Of a DNA stretch of 64,000 nucleotides, positions 62,001 to 64,000 are shown one piece after another; the stretch's first letter is position 1; every line of letters starts with the position of its first letter. The position numbers and the translations under genes were made by a program. The notes below the pieces were generated by a model. It was not told where the DNA came from. It did no database searches and saw only the letters and a program-made list of their open reading frames with translations. Source of the DNA: Carposina sasakii (lineage: Eukaryota; Arthropoda; Insecta; Lepidoptera; Carposinidae); assembly GCA_014607495.2 (NCBI GenBank), contig CP053154.1, positions 13,020,001 to 13,084,000 of the forward strand. The letters run 5' to 3'.

Positions 62001-64000
62001 TGCCAATATGTTATTTAGAATAGAGATGGTAAAATTCGTCATCCGAGTAATTGACCCGGTGGCTCAGTGGTTAGAGCACTAGCACGGTATGCAGAGGTCG
62101 TGGGTTCGATTCCCACTCGGGTGAGGAATTTTTTCCATTTCTTTATTAATAATTTTAAAATAGTTTACGTCCACTCTTTCACATTCTTTAATATGTATTC
62201 GATAACCTGTCTTTTTTCAAGTCGGAATTTGTGGCAGTTTACATTAGGTGCTTAGATTTATGAAGACCTACTATTGGTTGTAGAGTACGAAAATACCTAC
62301 CTGTAAAGTTCCAGTATTGTTAAATATTTAGGGAATGTCTAGTGATCACGAACTTACATCGATGGCGCCGAATAGTGTAATTTACATAGTTTTGTTAACT
62401 AGCCGCGTCTAATTACGCTATACTAGGAATCACGTGATTCCATTAGACCAATAGATTAGTATATTTACGCTCATATTCTTAGTTATCACTTGAGGGCACT
62501 CGACTGAGAGATGATAGTACTTTGTTCAGTTTGACTTAAAGTAATTTTCAATAGTTGAGTGTGATTGAAGTTTGAGTCAACGTTTAATGATATACCTAGG
62601 TATATAACTATAACTAATAAAGCACAAATCTGTGGGGCAAGAACGAACCCCTCGATAGTCCGTAAGGCTATCGCCACACTGTTATATCTCATAGATTTTG
62701 CTACTGGGGGGCAATTCTTGAAAATTTTTGAGCCGAAAAGCAACTGAAACCGTCAACCACTAACGAACCATTAACGAAACGCGGTGCGAAGCAATATATA
62801 CTTACCGCTTGAGTAATAACTAATAAGGTATATTTTAGCACGCATCGGTCGCGAGTATGATAGAATAAAAACAAATATCTGACTCGTGCTGAAATGTGTC
62901 TAATTACGTCACCATAAAGTAATTATTGCTTTGTTCTGAGCGTCTACAACGGTTCCGTTTCGGCTTCGTTACAACTTGAGACTTTTCAAGAATTAGTTCC
63001 CTGTTCTATCTATCTTACCTAGGCAAAGCGGCCTTTCTCTTCCTAGGCCTTCCTTCGCGCCTCTTAGAGTTGCTTCTCGGCATAGCTTCTAGCGCCATCT
63101 TTTCTGCCATTTCTTCATTCACCGTATTCTTAAAGCTGGCCCTCCGTGATTTGTGCGTTTTCGTCGGAAACGGCACGTTTAGTGTCGCCCGGTATACGGA
63201 GAGCTGTTGGTGTAGGTATAGTATGTGTTTGTATCGCTTCTTTATCGTCCACGTGAAGTCACCGTGTTGCAGAAGTATTGTGTATCTGCGTAGAAATAAT
63301 TACGTTTAGGAGTGAACATATTATTATCTAGGTAGGTAGGAGATTGATCTCTCGTAAGAGAGTAAGTATAAGTATTTTTGTTTGAGGAATGTCACATAAA
63401 TTGTGACGAAGTTTAGGTTAGAGAGTAATTAGTATTCTTTGATTATAAAGATGGAAAACAATGCACCTATTTTGTCTACATGCCAGATTGTTTTATTCGT
63501 CAAAGTGAGATAGATATCAAGATCACACTACAGTGCATATAGATGCGTCTCGCTTCCGCAATGACGCAATCATGCCTTGACTATAAAAGTAGTAGCCGAC
63601 ATTCCCCCTCGAATCCAACCTGAGCATTGCGCTTTTAGCTTATTACGTGATCCAACCACTGTTACTCCCACAGTAACCCGCTGAATGCGAATAAGTAAAA
63701 TAAAAATCGGACATTGATGTCAATGGAAATTAAAGTTTTTTTTCGATTGATATTAGCTAAAATACCTTCAGCCGTGTAAGCTATAGAACGTGCCACAGAA
63801 ATATATGTACATACAATACCCACATACATAAATACAATCGAAAAACATAACCCTCCTGGCGCAGTCTGGTAAAGAGAACTTGGATTCGGGTACACAGCGA
63901 AAACGAGCTCATTTTATTTAATGTGGACTAATTAAAATATCTTCCTGTATTTATCAATATTGTTTACCTAATAGGAAATCCCGACGTGAGTCTGGGTTTC
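34826..64000 (-). CDS. Pld: Phospholipase D (PLD1/2 type), whole gene span, 5' partial
   Basis: Phospholipase D hydrolyses phosphatidylcholine to phosphatidic acid and choline at cell membranes and acts in vesicle traffic and lipid signalling (family knowledge). Seventeen full exons and one partial exon were placed on the minus strand. Every junction is GT-AG and all phases agree, giving 1086 residues plus about 11 partial ones; human PLD1 is about 1070. Domain order is PX (63285-60529), PH-like region (59185-55321), first catalytic half with HHEKIVVVD (52425-52286), an acidic loop (51417-50292), second half with PRMPWHD, IENQFF and VHSKLLIAD, and the C-terminal LWT. Both HKD motifs (H-x-K-x4-D) are intact and no stop or frameshift is seen, so the enzyme should be active. 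The start codon lies beyond the right edge. Introns are rich in transposons; the largest (39972-46896) holds a P-like element. Confidence 0.97.
35120..35315 (-). repeat. tRNA-like repeat beside the last Pld intron end
   Basis: The minus strand has GACCCGATAGCTCAGTTGGT, B box GAGTTCAAATCTCAC, and the body GGCTAGTGTATAGCTATCGG. The D and T arms fold well, the anticodon arm poorly. It lies about 65 bases upstream of the terminal Pld exon. Confidence 0.7.
35554..35897 (+). repeat. tRNA-headed SINE, full length
   Basis: Begins GCGGTGATAGCCCAGTGGTT with B box AGTTCGATCCCAG, then a long body with TTTCCGTCCCATCGGACTAT, and ends GGTCGGAGATCATCATC. Other copies: 53032-53363 (-), 12594-12730 (-, partial) and 16118-16260 (+, worn head). 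Confidence 0.8.
35926..36072 (+). pseudogene. LINE ORF2 C-terminal fragment
   Basis: A single frame reads [20 protein letters not shown], then after one stop [21 protein letters not shown]. The K--W-GHI-RR-D-RW--RV-EW pattern is the usual end of RTE-like elements. It directly follows the SINE at 35554-35897. Confidence 0.65.
36242..36457 (-). CDS. Pld: Pld exon, C-terminal region
   Basis: It encodes [20 protein letters not shown], then [20 protein letters not shown] and a tract ending NTGVYEE. It matches the G-FARGLR--F--LG segment with D-P-S-FY--W-STA-RN--IY. It is 216 bp, phase 0, acceptor TTCCAG, donor GAG/GTAAGT. Confidence 0.96.
36738..37052. mobile_element. hAT-type MITE, 315 bp
   Basis: It begins CAGTGGTTCC and ends GGGGACCACTG. 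The perfect 8-bp duplication GACTAGAG flanks it at 36730-36737 and 37053-37060. The duplication fits the nnnTAnnn pattern of Buster-type hAT elements. It lies in the Pld intron between the C-terminal and HKD2 exons. Confidence 0.9.
37163..37403 (-). CDS. Pld: Pld exon, second HKD catalytic motif
   Basis: It encodes [20 protein letters not shown], then [12 protein letters not shown] and [48 protein letters not shown] is the second H-x-K-x4-D motif, followed by the invariant [16 protein letters not shown]. It is 241 bp (1 + 80 codons), acceptor CCACAG, donor CAG/GTATGG. Confidence 0.98.
38309..39149 (+). pseudogene. Unidentified coding-like remnant split by a MITE
   Basis: One frame (38309-38524) reads [40 protein letters not shown] and a stop, without an ATG. 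A second frame (from 38484, ATG at 38574) reads [18 protein letters not shown] up to the hAT-type MITE at 38628. With the MITE and one target copy removed, it continues as [14 protein letters not shown] to a TGA at 39147-39149. The family is unknown; the frame change suggests decay. Confidence 0.35.
38628..39063. mobile_element. hAT-type MITE, 436 bp
   Basis: The ends are CAATGTTGCCAACC and, inverted, CAATGTTACCAACC (one mismatch). The perfect 8-bp duplication TGAGTGAC flanks it at 38620-38627 and 39064-39071. It is non-coding and lies in a Pld intron. Removing it joins two open segments of the surrounding DNA. Confidence 0.88.
39124..39600 (-). repeat. Tandem tRNA-like repeats, unit about 317 bp
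   Basis: Two tRNA-like cores on the minus strand (39162-39236 and 39480-39552) are separated by a body holding CATCCCGATAGCTATACA. The unit repeats with an offset of 317 bp. The anticodon stems are poor, so these are not functional tRNA genes. Confidence 0.75.
39711..39861 (-). repeat. 58-bp direct duplication across a Pld 5' splice site
   Basis: Bases 39804-39861 (57 exon bases plus the first intron base) recur at 39711-39768 with one mismatch, 93 bases apart. Both copies carry TGCAG followed by GT: GTACCC in the real one, GTTTCC in the second. The 35-base spacer contains an in-frame TAG on the minus strand. Confidence 0.9.
39805..39971 (-). CDS. Pld: Pld exon, [10 protein letters not shown] block, duplicated 5' splice site
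   Basis: It encodes [20 protein letters not shown], then [20 protein letters not shown] and [23 protein letters not shown] and [10 protein letters not shown] are conserved. The acceptor TTTAG/ATAGGC keeps phase 0; the AG four bases further in would break the frame. The donor is TGCAG/GTACCC. The last 57 exon bases plus one intron base recur 93 bp further into the intron. Reading on to the second copy would hit a TAG, so the first donor must be used. Confidence 0.95.
40915..41120 (+). repeat. 99-bp tandem duplication
   Basis: Two units share CTTAATCTCTTC, TTCCCGGA and CGCGGAGTTGGAT at a spacing of 99 bases; a third partial unit follows (TTTCCCGGATATG, 41128). The period keeps one frame open over 83 codons, but no family is recognised. 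It ends about 70 bases before the P-like element. Confidence 0.65.
42934..43030 (+). repeat. tRNA-like retroposon, 5'-truncated, in the P-like element
   Basis: The same tRNA-like core (GACCCGGTGGCTTAGTGG to CTCGGGTGA) and tail, nested within the transposon at 41195-44220. Confidence 0.75.
43130..43267. mobile_element. TA-type MITE (GGTCGATTCC family), in the P-like element
   Basis: 138 bp, diverged, flanked by TA on both sides. It is nested in the 3' half of the P-like transposon, so it is younger than that insertion. Confidence 0.75.
43309..43420. mobile_element. TA-type MITE (GGTCGATTCC family), truncated
   Basis: The left half of the same family with a TA left flank. The right inverted end is lost. 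Confidence 0.65.
45762..46000 (+). repeat. Dispersed repeat fragments
   Basis: A partial 26578-family copy (45762-45896) is followed by a LINE-like tail holding CGAAGCCGGGGCGGGTCGCT. Confidence 0.6.
46700..46808 (+). repeat. tRNA-headed SINE, internally deleted
   Basis: GGTCCTGGGTTCGAATCCCG, then the 3' part GTGTTGTGTAGTGTGTGAAT and an A-rich tail; same family as 48388-48657. Confidence 0.65.
46897..47067 (-). CDS. Pld: Pld exon, IENQFFI block
   Basis: It encodes [20 protein letters not shown], then [20 protein letters not shown] and [20 protein letters not shown] and [11 protein letters not shown] are hallmark PLD sequences. It is 171 bp, phase 0 at both ends, acceptor CACAG, donor CAG/GTATGT. 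The following intron (39972-46896) is the largest and holds the P-like element. Confidence 0.98.
47180..47675. mobile_element. ACAGGGTGTTTTT foldback element with a nested MITE
   Basis: The left end ACAGGGTGTTTTTCTCGTTG and the right end CCGAAACGTTGAAGACCAAA form the arms. A smaller MITE (47417-47528) has inserted in the middle. A related, worn copy lies at 14500-14795, and an end fragment at 47954-47990. Confidence 0.6.
47417..47528. mobile_element. 112-bp MITE nested in another element
   Basis: The ends GGTAAGCACGAA and TTCGTGCTTACC are exact inverses. Inner arms GCGTAACGCTAGCG and CGCTAGCGTTACG also pair. Confidence 0.75.
47703..47811 (-). CDS. Pld: Pld exon, YPYLLPK block
   Basis: It encodes [20 protein letters not shown] followed by ELERYL, a short tract and [15 protein letters not shown] is conserved in PLD. 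It is 109 bp (1 + 36 codons), acceptor TTTCAG, donor CAG/GTACGG. Confidence 0.95.
48025..48172. mobile_element. TA-type MITE (GGTCGATTCC family)
   Basis: 148 bp with intact ends and TA at 48023-48024 and 48173-48174, in a Pld intron. Confidence 0.85.
48388..48657 (-). repeat. tRNA-headed SINE with ATTT-type tail
   Basis: The minus strand has GGCCTAGTAGGTAGTGACCC, B box GGGTTCGAATCCCGG and a tail of TTTA/ATTT repeats. A shortened plus-strand copy is at 46700-46808. Confidence 0.75.
49146..49472 (-). repeat. Dispersed repeat ending GGACGGAGTCCCGGGCGTCC
   Basis: Inverted copy of the 26578 family in a Pld intron, ending 12 bases before the 49484 splice site. Confidence 0.75.
49484..49616 (-). 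CDS. Pld: Pld exon, [10 protein letters not shown] block
   Basis: It encodes [20 protein letters not shown], then [30 protein letters not shown] and [13 protein letters not shown] are near-invariant in PLD1/2. It is 133 bp (2 + 43 codons + 2), acceptor TTACAG, donor GCTAG/GTAAGT. Confidence 0.98.
50021..50255 (-). repeat. Dispersed repeat (CGCCTTTATCCCTTACG), copy in Pld intron
   Basis: Shares nearly all its sequence with 51456-51700: CTACAGCTGCTTCTCTTCCC to GGGATAAAGGCGTGATTATA. A plus-strand partial copy lies at 46341-46462, with ends only at 4540 and 22865. Confidence 0.75.
50292..50806 (-). CDS. Pld: Pld exon, acidic loop and re-entry to catalytic core
   Basis: The longest exon (515 bp). 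It begins [20 protein letters not shown] and is strongly acidic and polar for about 130 residues. It ends with [20 protein letters not shown] and LELPFVG, which match the R-WHGKDY-NFI-KD-L--PF conserved block after the loop. The reading frame is open throughout. It corresponds to the variable loop that separates the two catalytic halves. Acceptor TTTCAG, donor GTTG/GTAAGT. Confidence 0.93.
50850..50955 (-). repeat. Dispersed repeat, copy 5
   Basis: Worn copy about 45 bases upstream (in transcript sense) of the acceptor of the large Pld loop exon. Confidence 0.6.
51045..51180 (-). repeat. LINE-like 3' end, second copy
   Basis: Inverse of 8580-8705 (TTGCTTGGTTTGCTGGAAGA, GTGTACAATAAAGAAT), 60 bases past the donor of Pld exon 51241. 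Confidence 0.6.
51241..51417 (-). CDS. Pld: Pld exon, start of inter-catalytic loop
   Basis: It encodes [20 protein letters not shown], then [14 protein letters not shown]. The L-TD-G start matches the sequence just after HKD1 in PLD1. The rest is low-complexity Ser/Lys/Gly, as in the PLD1-specific loop. It is 177 bp (1 + 58 codons + 2), acceptor TTTCAG, donor ATGA/GTGAGC. Confidence 0.9.
51456..51700 (-). repeat. Dispersed repeat (CGCCTTTATCCCTTACG), second copy
   Basis: Near-identical to 50021-50255, only about 1.4 kb away, on the other side of two Pld exons. Confidence 0.75.
51896..52056. mobile_element. MITE, GCGATAGCGAAAATTGTACAA family, inserted in a LINE tail
   Basis: The copy interrupts a dispersed repeat: the text CTACTGAACCG before it continues as CGATTGAAATGAAATTTGG after it, as in other tails of this kind. 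CCG or CG flanks it on both sides. Confidence 0.7.
52286..52425 (-). CDS. Pld: Pld exon, first HKD catalytic motif
   Basis: It encodes [20 protein letters not shown], then [20 protein letters not shown] and [15 protein letters not shown] is the first H-x-K-x4-D motif, followed by the GG-D-YGRWD pattern. The His of this motif pairs with the second HKD to form the phosphatidyl-enzyme active site (family knowledge). It is 140 bp, acceptor CGTAG, donor CATCG/GTGAGT. Confidence 0.98.
52620..52806. mobile_element. hAT-type MITE, 187 bp
   Basis: It begins CAGGGATTTCCAAACT and ends TTGGAAACCACTG. The perfect 8-bp duplication CTCTAGAG flanks it (52612-52619, 52807-52814), again nnnTAnnn. It is related in its ends to the 36738 element. 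It lies in the Pld intron upstream of the HKD1 exon. Confidence 0.9.
53032..53363 (-). repeat. tRNA-headed SINE
   Basis: Almost full copy of the 35554 family, in a Pld intron next to a hAT-type MITE. Confidence 0.8.
53486..53590 (-). CDS. Pld: Pld exon, [15 protein letters not shown] block
   Basis: It encodes [20 protein letters not shown] followed by [15 protein letters not shown]. It matches the G-V-IFI-LYKEVE-ALGINS block of PLD. It is 105 bp (35 codons, phase 0 at both ends), acceptor TTTCAG, donor AAG/GTAATT. Confidence 0.97.
53663..53965 (-). repeat. Dispersed repeat ending GGACGGAGTCGCGGGCGTCC
   Basis: Inverted copy of the 26578 family in the Pld intron upstream of exon 53486-53590. 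Confidence 0.75.
54473..54708 (-). CDS. Pld: Pld exon, start of first catalytic half
   Basis: It encodes [17 protein letters not shown], then [20 protein letters not shown] and [18 protein letters not shown]. The EEIFI-DWWLSPE block is diagnostic for eukaryotic PLD and begins the first phospholipase half-domain. It is 236 bp, acceptor CCTCAG, donor GCG/GTAAGT. A GC-rich stretch encodes the Pro/Ala/Ser part. Confidence 0.97.
55321..55469 (-). CDS. Pld: Pld exon, end of PH-like region
   Basis: It encodes [20 protein letters not shown], then [20 protein letters not shown]. This is the later PH portion (G-I-I-N-R-I-KC). It is 149 bp, acceptor AACCAG, donor ACTG/GTATGT. Sequence is less conserved here than in the catalytic exons. 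Confidence 0.92.
55556..56046. mobile_element. Head-to-head pair of a GGGGCAATACTTGAAA element
   Basis: One copy (55556 to about 55768) starts GGGGGGCAATACTTGAAA and is cut short. A second inverted, longer copy follows (55769-56046). Both share GTTTCGGCTTC/GAAGCCGAAAC and CGCGGTGCGAAGCAATATAT. A third copy is at 62706. Confidence 0.7.
56146..56268. mobile_element. Diverged MITE, GCGATAGCG family
   Basis: The left arm is TATTACCTAATTAGCAAAAG; the right has CTTAGCTATTGCAAAT and GGTTACCTAATT. The centre differs from the other copies. Confidence 0.6.
56693..56951. mobile_element. TA-flanked foldback MITE, copy 2
   Basis: Same family as 6457-6716 (ends CAGGGTGTAACAAAAAGGG), TA on each side, in a Pld intron. 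Confidence 0.85.
57190..57397 (+). repeat. LINE-like tail
   Basis: TCTATACTAATATTATAAAG, a (GTTT) run, CGCGCTAATCTCAGGAAC, then CCCGGCTTCGCACGGGTAC and GGACGAAGTCGTGGGCGGCT. A common tail in this window (also 24180-24380 and 12555). Confidence 0.6.
58124..58255 (-). CDS. Pld: Pld exon, PH-like region
   Basis: It encodes [20 protein letters not shown], then [12 protein letters not shown]. The W-x2-RW-x2-V-D-F pattern is the typical first half of the PLD PH domain, which binds phosphoinositides. It is 132 bp (1 + 43 codons + 2), acceptor TTCCAG, donor CAGGG/GTAAGT. Confidence 0.95.
58406..58520 (-). repeat. Dispersed repeat, 26578 family, truncated
   Basis: Short inverted fragment (GTCCGCGTGGACTGCAGAAA) in a Pld intron. 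Confidence 0.6.
59034..59185 (-). CDS. Pld: Pld exon, linker and start of PH-like region
   Basis: It encodes [20 protein letters not shown], then EGLISKRTG and a Cys-rich turn GCNCFG. This corresponds to the LDIS-LSFI-DLG-KG-EG segment of PLD1. The Cys pair sits where mammalian PLD1 is palmitoylated (family knowledge; conservation of the modification is inferred). It is 152 bp, acceptor TTCCAG, donor TTAG/GTAAGT. Confidence 0.95.
59858..60147. mobile_element. Foldback element with arms of about 75 bp
   Basis: The left arm GTATGATGAATTTGGTGAGA is matched by the right arm TCTCACCAAATTCATCATAC, and pairing continues through GTGAGAC/AAACGTCAAA and the AACTAGA segment. No coding sequence; in a Pld intron. 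Confidence 0.75.
60529..60649 (-). CDS. Pld: Pld exon, end of PX domain
   Basis: It encodes [20 protein letters not shown], then [20 protein letters not shown]. The R/KQLE-YL-LL-YRN-H-T pattern is the conserved end of the PLD PX domain. It is 121 bp (1 + 40 codons), with acceptor TTTACAG and donor ACG/GTTAGT. Confidence 0.95.
60709..60945. mobile_element. MITE with ATGAACGTATAAAGAA ends, copy 2
   Basis: The same family as 840-1084, carrying the shared inner tract CCATGGAGTAGGGATGTGTA; in the Pld intron upstream of the second PX exon. Confidence 0.75.
60955..61115 (+). repeat. Dispersed GC-rich repeat (CCGCCTGCCCAGC family)
   Basis: GGGCACGTCACAAGACTGCC to GGGAGGCCTCCTCTGCCCAC; in a Pld intron. 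Confidence 0.65.
61784..62160 (+). repeat. tRNA-like repeat with full body
   Basis: Tail copy (GGGTGAGGAATTTTTTCC) at 61791, body with TAGCTATCGGGATGAAAAAT, then tRNA-like core 62053-62125 and a second tail. The order tail-body-tRNA-tail shows that the unit was a tandem dimer. Confidence 0.75.
62706..63002. mobile_element. GGGGCAATTCTTGAAA element beside a Pld splice site
   Basis: A near-full copy of the family at 55556-56046. Its right end stops about 16 bases from the 5' splice site of the Pld PX exon (63019). Confidence 0.72.
63019..63285 (-). CDS. Pld: Pld exon, PX domain first part
   Basis: It encodes [20 protein letters not shown] followed by LKVPFPT and HKSRRASF, which matches the PX (phosphoinositide-binding) domain of PLD1/2, where the tract reads like YTIELTHGEFKW. 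The acceptor is CTACGCAG, the donor CTAG/GTAAGA. It is 267 bp, entering with one base and leaving with two. A basic stretch ([16 protein letters not shown]) ends it. A MITE stops about 16 bases beyond its 5' splice site. Confidence 0.95.
63968..64000 (-). CDS. Pld: Pld partial exon upstream of the PX exon
   Basis: On the minus strand this reads [11 protein letters not shown], then the donor TTAG/GTAAAC. It ends in phase 2, exactly what the next exon needs: AG joins A to make Arg before [10 protein letters not shown]. In mammalian PLD1 the equivalent place is the start of the PX domain. The exon runs past the window edge, so its length and identity rest only on phase and the donor. Confidence 0.55.
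   Translation of the reverse strand, partial: ETQTHVGISY

Noticed and set aside
62053..62125. tRNA gene
   Set aside because: The D and T arms are good, but the anticodon stem does not pair, and the same core recurs in many dispersed copies with a common tail. It is a tRNA-derived repeat.

Overview
The window looks like insect nuclear DNA, most probably from a moth or butterfly. It is AT-rich, its genes have many GT-AG introns, it carries GGTTA (TTAGG-type) runs, and it is crowded with small inverted-repeat transposons, tRNA-derived SINEs and LINE tails. The lepidopteran assignment is inference from the style of the repeats; no database was consulted.

Region 1 (1-21.8 kb) holds no gene I can recognise. 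It consists of AT-rich DNA with miniature inverted-repeat elements, a tandem pair of an unusual foldback element (10.3-12.0 kb), a LINE reverse-transcriptase remnant (12.2 kb), SINE and LINE pieces and a few near-perfect hairpins. Region 2 (21.8-22.5 kb) has a convincing first coding exon on the minus strand (start codon at 22149) under a CpG-rich promoter with CRE, GC-box and CCAAT motifs. Its later exons were not found and may lie beyond the left edge. Region 3 (22.9-27.8 kb) has a hairpin followed by a 55-bp minisatellite, a LINE RT C-terminus, and a 912-bp hAT-type element with an exact 8-bp target duplication. Region 4 (27.98-30.81 kb, plus strand) is a three-exon MADF-BESS transcription-factor-like gene. 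Region 5 (32.4-33.5 kb) is a 127-bp minisatellite inside a dispersed repeat.

Region 6 (34.8 kb to the right edge, minus strand) is the main gene: a eukaryotic phospholipase D of the PLD1/2 type. I resolved 17 complete coding exons and one partial exon. All splice phases agree, giving 1086 residues plus about 11 partial ones, from the PX domain through the PH-like region and both HKD catalytic motifs to the C-terminal Leu-Trp-Thr. The N-terminus lies outside the window. Its introns carry most of the mobile DNA, including three hAT-type MITEs with perfect 8-bp duplications and a 3026-bp P-element-like transposon (41195-44220) with 17-bp terminal inverted repeats, an 8-bp target duplication, a THAP zinc finger and a piece of P-type transposase.

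MADF-BESS and Pld are convergent, about 4 kb apart. The unknown minus-strand gene and MADF-BESS are divergent, about 5.5 kb apart. Nothing suggests that the three genes act in one pathway. The most notable signals are the P-like element, the tandem foldback element with palindromic end boxes, a 58-bp duplication across a Pld 5' splice site, and a short tRNA-like retroposon with a 19-bp target duplication and no poly(A) tail.
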